Positions 27,924 to 36,923 of a stretch of DNA of 64,000 nt are shown here, one piece after another (within the stretch, counting starts at the first letter, position 1; every line of letters starts with the position of its first letter). The stretch is taken from positions 6,304,001 through 6,368,000 of the forward strand of contig NZ_VFNX01000001.1 in assembly GCF_006715785.1 (NCBI RefSeq). Reading direction: 5' to 3'. Both the position numbers and the translations under genes were made by a program. Origin of the DNA: Streptomyces puniciscabiei. Its GTDB lineage: Bacteria; Actinomycetota; Actinomycetes; Streptomycetales; Streptomycetaceae. The notes beneath the pieces are model-generated. The model made no database searches. It was given only the letters and a program-made list of their open reading frames with translations, and was not told the DNA's origin.

Positions 27924-28777
27924 CACGCCTCCGTTCTCACCCGTATCCGGATAAGGGTCACGTCGTCGTTGCGCATGAGCCCGCGCACCCGCTGGTCCTC
28001 CACCCACTCCGTGAAGGGCTCATTGCCCAACTCGGCAAGCGTGGCCAGCACGGTGCCTGGCGCGCGGTGCTCGTGGTGAGGGGACAGCAGCCAGGCGGCC
28101 AGCGCGTCGCTGGCCAGCAGCACTTCGTCACCTGGCGCCAGGGTGCCGTGGGCGAGCTGCAGCCGCTCGGCCACCAGCGCCGTGTCGTGGTTACGGCTCC
28201 CGAGGAGCTGGGGGGTGATGCCGAAGCCCTCGACGTCCTCGAGGGGGAAGGCCCGCCGGACGACACCGTCCCGCACATGGAACAGGCAGCTGTCGCCCAG
28301 GGCGAAGGCGTGCCAAGACCAATCGGCCCTACAGTTCCCGGGCACGGTGGCTCGAACCTCCGCCCCCAACACGGTCGCGAACGCGCCCTTCTCCAGGCCG
28401 GGTTGCTCGTACCACGTGATGGGTCGGCCACGGGCGTCGCGCTCCGCCCGGTACCACTCGAGGTACGCCTCCCAGCGAGGCGCGGACCGCTCCATGAGGT
28501 CGATGACGAACGTGTCCACGTCGTCCCACCAGTCACGGCCGAGGGACATCGACTCGACGGCGTCCGCGACGAGGCGCTTCGCCCAGGCGCCCGCCAGTAG
28601 GCTTTCCGAGGCGCCGTCGGACACTGCCGCGTACAGCGGGAGGACGGTACGGCCCTCGTCGTCGGCCCGCGCGTCGCCGAACCAGGACAGTCCCGCGTCC
28701 TCGCACTCCTTGAGCGTGTTGCCCGCCTTGGGTACCCGCAGCAGCTGGCATTCCGGCAGAGCCGAAACGTCCTCCAT
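27923..28777 (-). CDS. PP2C-type protein phosphatase of a kinase/vWA triad (YegK-like)
   Basis: A 284-residue PP2C-fold phosphatase. Metal-binding positions are suggested by DAGLSWFGDARADDEG near the N-terminus, YAAVSDGASES, FALGDSCLF, LLASDALAAWL and the terminal RNDDVTLIRIR. It should reverse phosphorylation by the kinase encoded next, whose start overlaps its stop. The ATG at 28777 lies 25 bases after the vWA stop. That junction contains a 22-base tandem repeat (GGTCAGCGCAGCTC), so the original spacing was probably shorter. It is the middle gene of a three-gene operon. Confidence 0.75.
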   Translation of the reverse strand: MEDVSALPECQLLRVPKAGNTLKECEDAGLSWFGDARADDEGRTVLPLYAAVSDGASESLLAGAWAKRLVADAVESMSLGRDWWDDVDTFVIDLMERSAPRWEAYLEWYRAERDARGRPITWYEQPGLEKGAFATVLGAEVRATVPGNCRADWSWHAFALGDSCLFHVRDGVVRRAFPLEDVEGFGITPQLLGSRNHDTALVAERLQLAHGTLAPGDEVLLASDALAAWLLSPHHEHRAPGTVLATLAELGNEPFTEWVEDQRVRGLMRNDDVTLIRIRVRTEA

Positions 28778-28802
28778 GGTCAGCGCAGCTCCGTCTCGGT
28801 GG

Positions 28803-29645
28803 TCAGCGCAGCTCGGTGGCGCGGGTGCCGATGTCGAGGAACTCCACGATGGAGGTGATGTCCGCGTTGTAGACGAAGCCCCGGGTGGTCTCGCTGACAC
28901 GGTGCCCCTGTGAGGCCGCGTAGGAGCGCATGTGGCTGGGCAGCACGCTGGACATCTGGAACAGCAGCCGTGCGTACGTGTCCGGCAGCCCCTCATCGCT
29001 GTCCGGGAAGGTGACCGGTGTGCCGCCGGTGCCGGACACGTGGAGGTTGAACAGGAGGACCGCGCCATCGGCGGTGGCGTGCGAGGCCAGCGCGATGGCG
29101 GCGCTGGTGGGGTCGCCGTCGGTGGACTCGCCGTCGGTTAGGTTGAGCACGATCGGCGGGAAGCCGCTCGGGTGCGCCTCGACCCAGTTCGCCACGAGGC
29201 TGTCAGCGTAGCCGAGGGCGCGGGTCATGGGCGTGCCGCCGTTGGTCACCGGGTCCATCCAGACCGGGAACTGCACCGAGGTCTCGACCAAACCTCCGGC
29301 GCCATCGGGCACCTTCTTGGTACGGCTCTCCACCCGCGCGGGGTTGTTGGCGACCTCGCTCAGCGGAACGAGGTCGCGCCCGGCCAGCGTCCCCTGGAAT
29401 GCGGAGCCCACGTGATTGTGTCCGTACCCGATCACGGCCACGTGGAAGTAGTCCCGTACGCCTTCCTCTTTGGCACACTTGACGGACAGTTCGGTCAGCA
29501 GGCGGTTGATCGCGTCGGAGACGACCTCGGCCCTCTGCTGCGTGACCTCACCGGCGCCCATGGGATCGCTCATGGAGGCGGACTGGTCCACGAGGAAGAT
29601 GAAGCAACCCGGATTGGTTCGGCTGATCTCTGCGGTGTACGGCAC
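28803..29645 (-). CDS. vWA domain protein (TerY/YegL-like)
   Basis: A 280-residue cytoplasmic von Willebrand A domain protein. The MIDAS motif is intact: DQSASM (Asp20, Ser22, Ser24), the Thr of NGGTPMTRAL, and the Asp of LTDGES. This is the first gene of the vWA-PP2C-kinase operon known as a TerY-P triad in tellurite/stress-type systems and as yegL-yegK-yegI in E. coli. It probably acts as a metal-dependent scaffold. I choose the GTG at 29645, preceded by AAGGGGGG, over an upstream ATG at 29699 that adds 18 residues before the domain. Confidence 0.8.
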   Translation of the reverse strand: MPYTAEISRTNPGCFIFLVDQSASMSDPMGAGEVTQQRAEVVSDAINRLLTELSVKCAKEEGVRDYFHVAVIGYGHNHVGSAFQGTLAGRDLVPLSEVANNPARVESRTKKVPDGAGGLVETSVQFPVWMDPVTNGGTPMTRALGYADSLVANWVEAHPSGFPPIVLNLTDGESTDGDPTSAAIALASHATADGAVLLFNLHVSGTGGTPVTFPDSDEGLPDTYARLLFQMSSVLPSHMRSYAASQGHRVSETTRGFVYNADITSIVEFLDIGTRATELR

Positions 29646-29915
29646 TCCGCCCCCCTTGCTGTGAAGGGAATCACCATATCGAATGACCAGTGCTTTCACA
29701 CTGCCTTCACAGTCTCGGTGTCGGGGAAGTGATCGTCACTCACATGCCGTTCCACCGGCCGCCCGGCATGAGCCCCCGACGGCCTGCTCGACGACGTTTG
29801 GATCCAAGTGCTGCTCGGCGTCGTGGAGGAGGTTTTCGATGTCTCCGGAATCGAGGCTAGTGCCTTCACCCAGGGCAGATTCCCGTGGTCAATGACATGC
29901 GAGGCAGTCTGCTGG
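29646..29915. promoter_or_regulatory. probable promoter region of the vWA-PP2C-kinase operon
   Basis: This 270-base gap carries no supported gene and contains AT-richer stretches (for example ATTCGATATGGTGA near 29670). It separates the triad from the nuclease gene, which is on the same strand upstream. No clear operator is visible. Confidence 0.35.
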
Positions 29916-30719
29916 TTACGCCTCGTGCGGCCACTGGGGCTGCGCGGCGTTCGGAGTGATGAACACCGCAAGGCAGCGGAACTCGCCACTTGGACTCTTC
30001 AGTTGGGTGTACTGACGCCAGGCGAGCGTGTAGGCGCCGCGCAGCACTCGGGTGTTGTCCGGGAAGGAACCGCCGGCCCACAGCAAGGTACCGCTCAGTT
30101 CGCGCCCGTGGTGGATGCGGAACTCCTCGTCCCTGGTGGGCATCCTGCGTTGCCTGGGGCGCCACAGGGCCGCCTCGTTTGTGATGAGCAGGGCCAGCCC
30201 GTTCTGGTCCTCGCGGTCGCAGAAGCGTTCCAGCCTTGCTACGTCCCGCAGGAAGTCCCTACGTGCGACGTCCGGGGCGTTGTGTCCGCGCAAGGCGTAC
30301 TCCTCGGGAGGCGTCCCTGCTGTACCCGACCATTGTCGGGTCACGTACTTGAACTCGATGGCCGTACGGCCCGCCGGCCCCAGGCACAGTAGGTCCAGGT
30401 ACTCCGAGGCGTTGCTTCCGCGCACCGGGATCTCGAGACGGCACCTGACCTCCGGTGCGACCTCGCCTACAGCGAGGGCGAAACTGTGCTGGAGATCGGC
30501 CTCGGAGTGGAACACCGGCCGCCGCGCGCGTAGACACTCCAGGACTTCGTCCAGCGTGGCGGTACCCGCGATCGACTCCAGGGTGGCGGGCGGGGGCGGG
30601 GGTGTCGGCGTCGGCGTGGCCATGACGCCATTGAAGACTGTGCTGCCTGCCCATGTCAGCTGATAGTCGACTACCGTCCACGGGACGTCGGCCACATCGC
30701 TGGACGCCGAAGCGCCCAT
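29916..30719 (-). CDS. PD-(D/E)XK nuclease-superfamily protein
   Basis: A 267-residue protein. After a Pro/Thr-rich segment (residues 33-45), the nuclease core shows HSEADLQHSFALAV with Glu73 on the first helix, SEYLDLLCLG with Asp109, and AIEFKYVTR with Glu122 and Lys124, the D...ExK arrangement of the superfamily. The second half (LERFCDREDQNGLALLITNE) gives later core strands. No DNA-binding domain is obvious. The start could be the ATG at 30719 or an in-frame ATG at 30623 after the disordered region. It lies upstream of the kinase-phosphatase-vWA genes on the same strand, which suggests a nuclease effector, but co-transcription across the 270-base gap is uncertain. Confidence 0.65.
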   Translation of the reverse strand: MGASASSDVADVPWTVVDYQLTWAGSTVFNGVMATPTPTPPPPPATLESIAGTATLDEVLECLRARRPVFHSEADLQHSFALAVGEVAPEVRCRLEIPVRGSNASEYLDLLCLGPAGRTAIEFKYVTRQWSGTAGTPPEEYALRGHNAPDVARRDFLRDVARLERFCDREDQNGLALLITNEAALWRPRQRRMPTRDEEFRIHHGRELSGTLLWAGGSFPDNTRVLRGAYTLAWRQYTQLKSPSGEFRCLAVFITPNAAQPQWPHEA

Positions 30720-30849
30720 GATCCGCCGAACGCATCTTCAAAGGGGGCCGATACCGAGGATGCCGTCGGGCGGCAGCGATCTCCTGAAGAAGGTGCGTAC
30801 GACGGAACCCGGGCTTGCTCGACTACTGGGTGCAGCGGCGGCGTGCATC

Positions 30850-31244
30850 GTGACCGACGGTTATCGAGTCGCGCCTCGGGAGCACGTTCCGCACGCGGTA
30901 CGGCCTCCTCTGATGCTGGTCAGGGTGAGGGTGATGGCCGTGCTCGGTTCGGCCACCGGATCGGGGGCACTTCTTGCAGCCGGTGGTTCCCGACCGGACG
31001 GATGACAGGCGCGTCATGACCTCGTTTCCGCAGGAACAGCGGCAGCGCCAACGGTCCGCTCGTGCACGTCGGCAGGGCCGTTCTCGCCGCGAGGAGACTT
31101 CGCTCGCGGTACGGATTCGTTCAGGACGGCTATGAGGTCGAAGAGGTCTCCCAGTGCTGCCGACGGTTCGGCGCTGCTTACGGTATCGACGTATCGCCGC
31201 GCTCGTGAGCGGGCGGCTCGTGGGTTGTGTCCTTCGGAGCTCAT
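30850..31244 (-). pseudogene. possible zinc-ribbon protein remnant
   Basis: From the ATG at 31244 a helical segment (PSAALGDLFDLIAVLNESV) leads, after a frame change near 31060, into RWRCRCSCGNEVMTRLSSV and then TTGCKKC, a treble-clef/zinc-ribbon pattern seen in phage- and HNH-associated proteins. Both parts have plausible codon usage. The family cannot be named with confidence, and the 3' end is not defined. The remainder of 30720-31371 shows nothing else. Confidence 0.35.
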
Positions 31245-31371
31245 TGGTCCGCGAATGGTCCGGCAGGAACTCTCCTGCCAGACGGTAGCTTTGAGAAGCC
31301 AATTGATTACAGTGGGCCGATCGCGTGCGAGCTGGTTGTTCCCGGTACCATCGGAAATCCCGCTCTTGGGG

Positions 31372-31788
31372 TCACAACTCGGTGAGTCCGAGTTGGCGCA
31401 GCATGCCGAGTTCGTCGCTGCTGCCCCAGCGTTCGACGAGCTTTCCGTCGCTGTCGAAGCGGCTGATCTGCATGCCCCGGTAGCTTGCCTTCCTGCCGGT
31501 CGCCGGCCGTCCCATCAGCGGCCCCAGATGCGTTCCGGTGATGGTGTAGGCAAAAGCCAACTCGTCGTCGGTGGCCACCAGATGCTCCACCGCGACGTGC
31601 AGGTCGGGAAAGGCTGCCCGCAGATCGGCGAACATGGCCTTGTACCCTTCGGGCCCCGGCAGCTGTCCTGGGGCTGGATCATGGTCGATCGAGTCGGGTG
31701 CGACGATCTCGTCGAGGGCCGCGAGGTCGCCGGTGATGACCGCCTCTGCGAAAGCGGTCTGTGCGGCGATGTTCGTTTGCTGAGACAT
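31372..31788 (-). CDS. SnoaL-like ester cyclase / NTF2-fold protein
   Basis: A 138-residue NTF2-fold protein. [20 protein letters not shown] and [20 protein letters not shown], then [20 protein letters not shown], are hallmark strings of the SnoaL-like ester cyclase group (polyketide cyclase fold), in which His and Asp residues line the cavity. Such stand-alone members have unknown substrates. I start at the ATG 31788 with GAGGA six bases upstream; another ATG two codons earlier is possible. The broken alpha/beta hydrolase gene is immediately upstream on the same strand and probably once formed an operon with it. Confidence 0.75.
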   Translation of the reverse strand: MSQQTNIAAQTAFAEAVITGDLAALDEIVAPDSIDHDPAPGQLPGPEGYKAMFADLRAAFPDLHVAVEHLVATDDELAFAYTITGTHLGPLMGRPATGRKASYRGMQISRFDSDGKLVERWGSSDELGMLRQLGLTEL

Positions 31789-31872
31789 GGGCATTCCTCG
31801 GGCTCGCGCCTGCCAGTGGTCTGGCGCCGGCCGCGTGAACGCGGGAAGACCGGTGAAACGACACCTGGTCGG

Positions 31873-32651
31873 TCAGCCGCGTGCGAATTCAAGGAGGTCG
31901 TGCAGACCTTGAAGGTCACGTCCTTGACCAGTTGCGACGATTTTTTCGCGGATGTCACGATGGGCATGATCTGGTCGTCGTCGCCGTGAATGATCAGCGT
32001 GGGAATGTCGAACTCCTTGAGGTTCCCCGTGAGGTCAGTCTCAGAGAAGGCTTTGACGCAGTCGTAGACGCTCTTGACGCCTACCGTCATGCTCCAGAGC
32101 CAGAACTCGTCACGGGTCCCCTGCGACACGGTCGAACCTTCGCGGTTGGCGCCGTGGAACGGAGCGCTGAGGTCCTTGTAGTACTGGGACCGGTCCGTCA
32201 GCACACCTTGCCGGATCTCGTCGAAGACCTCGATCGGCAGCCCCTCCGGGTTCGCTTCCGTCCTGAGCATTAACAGAGGGATCGCGCCGAGCAGAACCAC
32301 CTTGGCCACACGCCTCGAGCCGTGCCGGCCGATGTAGCGCGTCACCTCTCCGCCGCCCGTCGAGTGGCCGACCAGGATGGTGTCCTGGAGATCAAGGTTC
32401 TCCAGGACCGATGCCAGGTCCAGGTCGTCGGCATACGTGTCCAGGTCGTTGCCCATCCACGGCTGGTCGGACCGTCCGCCTCCGCGTCGGTCGGGGGCGA
32501 CGGCCCGGAAACCGCTGTCCGCCTTCAGCTTCAGCTGCGGATCCCACGCATCCGCGATCAGTGGCCAGCCGTGGGAAAACACCACCGGCTCACCCGCCCC
32601 CCAGCCCTTGAAGTAGATCTGTGTGCCGTCCTTGGCAGCGGCAAGGGCCAT
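31873..32651 (-). pseudogene. haloperoxidase-like alpha/beta hydrolase, catalytic His lost
   Basis: The N-terminal 230 residues are a normal cofactor-free chloroperoxidase-type hydrolase: [13 protein letters not shown], the nucleophile elbow GHSTGGGEV, and [10 protein letters not shown] with the acid. After DVTFKV the frame changes, and a short fragment [10 protein letters not shown] ends at TGA 31873. About 20 residues, including the PHG segment that carries the catalytic histidine, are missing. The original frame runs on into the ester cyclase gene without homology. The enzyme should be inactive. It starts at ATG 32651. Confidence 0.7.
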
Positions 32652-33014
32652 GATCGCCTCGCTAGCACTTGTTCGGAACACCGCCCTTCACGGCGATTCA
32701 GCGCCCGAGCCGGGCACGTGAATACCACGTCCGACCAGCAGTGAACGCCCGCGAGGGCGAGGGCGATACTGGTGAAGGCAGCCGTTCCGTACAGTCTCTT
32801 CCCCACGCTACTCGGGACGCCCCACTTCAGCACGCCGGGGCAGACCGCCGTGAGCACACACCCGTGGCTAGAGATCTTTAACGATGTGGGTCACGGCATT
32901 TGAATGGCACTGAGGGCTTCAGCGAGTGGGCGCGTGAGTCGGAGAGCGCAGCGGTCTGCCCCGACGGCGCGCCGGACGTTGGTATGTCAGTGGCGCCCGT
33001 TACGTTGCTGAGCA
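32652..33014. other. intergenic stretch with a solo IS630-type end
   Basis: No gene is supported. GAGATCTTTAACGA at 32871-32884, preceded by TA, is identical to the inner end of the IS630-type remnant at 36910-36923, so this may be a leftover terminal repeat. Confidence 0.4.
32871..32884. repeat. solo copy of IS630-type terminal sequence
   Basis: GAGATCTTTAACGA matches exactly, in inverted orientation, 36910-36923, and closely GAGATCTTTACCG at 35953-35965. No transposase is attached to this copy. Confidence 0.5.
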
Positions 33015-33510
33015 TGACAAGTTGGATCAACCGTGGCGTCATAGCGTGGCTGGAAGAAGACTGATGTGGGGACGACGAAAGCGTCCTGGTCTACTTCAAG
33101 GGGACCGGCCTGGCCGCCATGGCCGATGGCCTGTCCGCGCACGACCGGCCGCCGTTCGCCTACGGCAACGGCACGGCATCCGGTGACTGGGGCGTGATCG
33201 TTCACCACATGTTCAACCCCGTCCATTGCCCAGGCCCACCGGCCCAAGGCGTACCACTACAAGGACGGCCAGATATCGTCCTGCATCGACTACGAAGGCC
33301 CCGACTACGTCGCAGACTACTGGCCCAACATGATGGCCTCCCTCATCACGGCGGCCGGACTGGACCACGAGAACGAGACCTACGAGGAGCAGCTGAACCA
33401 GCTGATCTGTGACCACCTGGGGCTGCCCGCACTGGATCGTGACTCCATCACGGTGGACCGCGACCTGGTGGCCTCCTACTTCCAGTACTCCGGCCGTAGA
33501 TCGCTGGTGC
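33015..33510 (+). pseudogene. unknown gene with frameshifts
   Basis: The sequence begins MTSWINRGVIAWLEED and a stop, then continues in other frames as ESVLVYFKGTGLAAMADG, DWGVIVHHMFNP, AYHYKDGQISSCIDYEG and ETYEEQLNQLICDHLGL. The amino-acid makeup is clearly protein-like, with many Tyr, Asp and Glu residues. At least two lesions break it: a stop at about 33063 and a shift near 33220. I do not recognise the family. It overlaps nothing and ends just before the MerR gene on the opposite strand. Confidence 0.45.
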
Positions 33511-33529
33511 GACGTCAGACCGACCGCGC

Positions 33530-33907
33530 CTACGGGTGCGTGTCCGTGATCGCGATGACCTCGTCGAGGCGGTCCAGGGCGGCCTGCAGGTCGTCGACCT
33601 TGGCCTGGATGCGGTCGCGCTCGGCGCGCAGCATGGCTCGTTGCTCGGCGTCGGTGTGCCCCGTGTCCCAGCATGGAAGGAGTTCCGCGATCCTTCGGCT
33701 GGTCAGACCGGCGGCGAACATCTGCTGGAAGAAGCGCACCAGGGTGACGGTGTCCTGCCGGTAGAGGCGCTGGCCGGACGGGCTGCGCTCCGCGATGAGC
33801 AGCCCCTGCTGCTCGTAGTAGCGCACGGCGCGTACCGAGACGCCGGCGCCGCGTGCCACCTCGCCGATGCGGACCAGCCGCTCGGCCGCAGCCTCCGTGA
33901 CGGTCAT
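33530..33907 (-). CDS. MerR family transcriptional regulator
   Basis: A 125-residue regulator. RIGEVARGAGVSVRAVRYYE is the canonical N-terminal winged helix, followed by GLLIAERSPSGQRLYR and a C-terminal coiled coil (QRAMLRAERDRIQAKVDDLQ) for dimerisation. There is no Cys-based metal site, so it belongs to the broad group sensing organic ligands. The ATG at 33907 has GAGAGG upstream. It diverges from an SDR gene over a 75-base gap containing a palindrome within a 20-base-spaced promoter, so it probably activates that gene and controls itself. Confidence 0.85.
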   Translation of the reverse strand: MTVTEAAAERLVRIGEVARGAGVSVRAVRYYEQQGLLIAERSPSGQRLYRQDTVTLVRFFQQMFAAGLTSRRIAELLPCWDTGHTDAEQRAMLRAERDRIQAKVDDLQAALDRLDEVIAITDTHP

Positions 33908-33943
33908 GGTGATTCCTCTCGCCCCGGTCCTGACGGCCAGCAC

Positions 33944-33975
33944 TTGCCTCTGACGTCAGCGTCAGGTTTTAGCGT
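33944..33975 (+). promoter_or_regulatory. MerR-type promoter/operator for the SDR gene
   Basis: A -35 TTGCCT (33944-33949) and a -10 TAGCGT (33970-33975) are separated by 20 bases, the long spacer typical of MerR-activated promoters. The palindrome CTGACGTCAGCGTCAG (33950-33965) lies in that spacer. The SDR ATG follows only about eight bases after the -10 box, so its mRNA may be leaderless. Confidence 0.6.
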
Positions 33976-33982
33976 ACCGGGC

Positions 33983-34711
33983 ATGGATATCAACAACTCC
34001 GTCGCCCTTGTCACCGGAGCCAACCGCGGCCTGGGCCGCGCCTTCGCCCAGCGCCTGCTCGAACGGGGCGCCCACAAGGTCTACGCGACGGCCCGCCGAC
34101 CGGTGACCGTGGACCTGCCCGGGGTCGAGGTGCTGCCCCTCGACATCGCCGATCCCGCATCCGTGAGGGCCTCCGCCGAGGCCGCCCCGGACGTCTCGCT
34201 ACTCATCAACAACGCGGGAATCAGTACGGGGACCGACCTAGTGACCGGTTCGCTGGACGCGGTGCGGCACGAGCTGGAGACCAACATGTTCGGCCACCTG
34301 GGAATGATCCGGGAGTTCGCGCCGGCACTCGCCAGGAACGGCGGGGGCGCGATCGTCAACGTCCTCTCCGCCATGTCGTGGTTCGGGGGCAAGGGCGCCG
34401 GTGCCTATCACCTGTCCAAGGCCGCCGCCTGGGCCATGACCAACGGCGTCCGCCTGGAGCTCGCCGAGCAGGGCACGCTCGTCACAGCGGTACACCTCGG
34501 CCTGGCCGACACCGACATGGCGGCGGGCTGGCCCGTGGACAAGATCGCTCCGTCGGACCTGGCCGACGCGGCGCTCGACGGTGTCGAGGCGGGCTCCGCC
34601 GAGGTCCTCGCCGACCAATGGAGTCGGGACGTCAAGTCCCGGCTGCCACTGACGCCGGAAGAGTTCAACGCCGCGATGGACCGCGCCCTGGCGGCGTTGA
34701 TGGCGGCCTGA
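33983..34711 (+). CDS. short-chain dehydrogenase/reductase
   Basis: A 242-residue classical SDR. VTGANRGLGRAFAQRLL is the TGxxxGxG nucleotide loop, LLINNAGIS the NNAG motif, NVLSAMSWFGGKGAGAYHLSK holds the catalytic Ser and the YxxxK pair, and HLGLADTDM the substrate loop. An Arg pair after the first strand (TARRP) suggests NADPH. The start ATG lacks a Shine-Dalgarno and sits near the predicted transcription start. The divergent MerR gene is the likely regulator. The substrate is unknown. Downstream is a block of insertion sequences. Confidence 0.85.
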   Translation: MDINNSVALVTGANRGLGRAFAQRLLERGAHKVYATARRPVTVDLPGVEVLPLDIADPASVRASAEAAPDVSLLINNAGISTGTDLVTGSLDAVRHELETNMFGHLGMIREFAPALARNGGGAIVNVLSAMSWFGGKGAGAYHLSKAAAWAMTNGVRLELAEQGTLVTAVHLGLADTDMAAGWPVDKIAPSDLADAALDGVEAGSAEVLADQWSRDVKSRLPLTPEEFNAAMDRALAALMAA

Positions 34712-34760
34712 GGGGCCCTCGGGCCCCGCTGACGGTGTGTTGCTTCTTACGGCCGGTCAA

Positions 34761-35880
34761 TTAATGCTCCGTCCGCAGTTGTGGATCTTCATGTTGTGGC
34801 CTCGCGTCGGCGGTGGTGGCGGTCGCGGGCGCGGGCCTGGTGTCGGACGACGCCATAGGGACCAGCGCAGGCGATGGTCGCGTTGGTCGTTCGGGTATGC
34901 GGCGGGCAGGGTGAATAGGCGCTGTATTTCGTTGCAGGTGAGGGGGATGAGTCCGGCGGGGGCGGGGTGTTCGCGGTGCTCGTCGGCACCGGATGACGGC
35001 CAGGAAGGCGTGGGTGAGCATCGCGAGGGTCACCCAGCGCAGCCAGGGAGTGTGGCGGCGGACCTGGTGCTCGTCCAGGCCGGCGAGGCCCTCGCCGGCC
35101 TGGAAGGTCTCCTCGAACCTCCAGCGGATTCCGGCGACCCGGACCAGGGCGGTCAGCGGTACTGGCCACGGGCTGAAACAGCGGTAATGGGCCACCTCGC
35201 CAGCAATCATCGACAGCAGGGCCGGGTTGCCGCCGTAGACCTCGTCGCCGGTGACCCAGCCGGCCGTGTGACCGCCGGCCCAGAACCTCTCGAGCATCGC
35301 GGCAGCGAACTGCGTCCTGGTGGCGAACCGCACCTCGTCAGGTTCCAGTCCCGCACTGCGGCACGGCTCGGGACCGTCGGTCCATGCTCTGGGCAGGTAC
35401 CACTCACGGTCGACGGCGGCGTGTCCGCGCGGCGTGGCATGCACAAGATAGACGGCAACCTGGGAGTTCTCGATCCGCCGGCGGTGCCGGCGTACTGTCG
35501 CTGTGCCCCGACGGTCGCGTTCCCCTTCCTCACGTCGCCGGTCTCGTCGACGACGAGGACGGCCTGCTCGGTGCCGAGGCGATCGACAACGTACTCGCGC
35601 AGATCATCGCGGACCGCGTCCGCGTCCCACTTGGCCCGCTCCAATAGATGCTGCATGCCATCCGGCGTGGCCTCACCGGCTCACTCCGCGATCGTCCAGC
35701 AGTTCTTGCGGGGCAGATCAGCCAGCAGTCCGCGAACGAACTTCCCTACCCGACGCCGGGGTTCAGAACGGGCGAACCGCCGGCTATGCGCTCCATCAGC
35801 CCCTCGAACTCCTCGTCCCAACGGGCAAGGCCTCCGCTGTGGCCTACGGCCACCGTCTGATCTTCTGTCCTCACACCCGA
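34761..35880 (-). pseudogene. IS701 family transposase remnant
   Basis: Pieces of one transposase in several frames: RSEPRRRVGKFVRGLLADLP, KNCWTIAE followed by [41 protein letters not shown] with a catalytic Asp, then after a frame change [18 protein letters not shown] and [18 protein letters not shown] deletion then joins to AGIRWRFEETFQAGEGLAGL near the C-terminus. The stop codon replacing Trp, the frame changes and the deletion make it non-functional. Confidence 0.75.
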
Positions 35881-35950
35881 TGATCAGCGGGTGGCCGTAC
35901 CCGTCGGCACCGCCTCACCTTCCAAGATCCACAACTACGGCTGGAGTACT
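34762..35950. mobile_element. degenerate IS701-type insertion sequence
   Basis: Bounded by 28-base imperfect inverted repeats: left TAATGCTCCGTCCGCAG... and right complement TAGTACTCCAGCCGTAG..., both running into TTGTGGATCTT. The flanking tetranucleotides are TTAA and CTAG. Both fit the YTAR preference of this family but do not match each other, so the ends may derive from different copies. Confidence 0.6.
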
Positions 35951-35952
35951 AG

Positions 35953-36923
35953 GAGATCTTTACCGTTACGGAGAAGATTGGAGGTCGAGCGCGGTTTTGG
36001 CGATGAGTCCCTCGAGGAGGCGGGGGCGGTACTGCATCCGCTTCCGCCGCGTCTTCACCAACGCGGTGAGCTGGCCGAGGCTGTGGTTGGTGAGGTTGGC
36101 CAGCGACCTGTTCAGGTGTGACCACACGCCCTCGGCGGGGTTGAGTTCGGGGGCGTACGGAGGCAGTTGGTGGACCGTCAGCCATAGTCGGGCTTCGATC
36201 AGTTCGCGCATGTTGCGGCTGACGTGCGTGCTCAAGTTATCCCACACCAAAACGAGGGGGCCGCCGAGCTCCTGGTGCGCTGCATCCAGCAGGCGGGCAT
36301 AGTCGGTCTTGGTGAAGCCCTTGCGGCGGCCCCTGGCGGGACCACGGTCGAGGTGGAGGCGGTAGGTCAGCCGAGGCCGATGACCGTCTTTGGTGCAGAT
36401 CAGCGCAGCCATCGAGACGCGTTTGGTGCCCGCAGCGGTGACCCGCACCACCGGGGTGTGGCCCCGGCGGCCCCAGGTGCGGCCCTTGGGCGGCCTCAGG
36501 TCTGGGCCGGCTTCGTCCTCGAAGCAGACCCAGGCGCCCAAGTCCGCCGCCCTCTTCTTATGACGGGCCACTGCTCGTCCTTCCAGGCGGCGATCTTCGC
36601 CTCGTCCCGCTCGGTGGCCTTACGGGATGGGACCTGCACACTCCAGCCGATGCGGTGCAGCAACAAGTCCGGCCCGGCCAGGATGTACTCCACGCCGAAC
36701 CGGCGGCGCACGATCTCGGCGATCCTCGCCAGCGTCCAGCACTGGTCACTCCAGCCGCACGCGGCCGGGCCAGTATCCAACACCTCCTGTAAAAACAGGC
36801 AGTTGTTCCGGGGCGAGCTTGCAGCGGGCGCCACTGGGGCCCTTGGAAGCCAGGGCTTGCCGACCGCCCGAAGCCAACGCCCGCCGCCGGCGATTCGCCG
36901 ACATCCGGGTCGTTAAAGATCTC
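35953..36923. mobile_element. IS630-type remnant, copy 1
   Basis: Inverted GAGATCTTTA-type ends at 35953-35965 and 36910-36923 enclose a minus-strand IS630-family transposase. The left end abuts the IS701 remnant and the right end abuts an IS5 fragment, so the elements are stacked end to end. Confidence 0.5.
35966..36900 (-). pseudogene. IS630 family transposase, truncated N-terminus
   Basis: Frame one encodes [20 protein letters not shown] and IGWSVQVPSRKATERDEAKI; a frame change near 36565 leads to the catalytic half with GAWVCFEDEAG, LVLVWDNLSTHVSRNM and YAPELNPAEGVWSHL, the three acidic motifs of the family. The first 90 residues are degraded: only [19 protein letters not shown] and CKLAPEQL are readable in another frame, and the N-terminal helix-turn-helix is gone. 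It ends in QSSP at 35966. Confidence 0.7.

Noticed and set aside
29808..29950. Possible plus-strand gene (LLGVVEEVFDVSGIEASAF)
   Set aside because: It looks protein-like over 40 codons but has no start signal and then runs antisense into the nuclease gene; it is too short to support.
32558..32857. Minus-strand frame with a hydrophobic stretch upstream of the hydrolase
   Set aside because: It overlaps the hydrolase start on the same strand and has no ribosome-binding site or family pattern.
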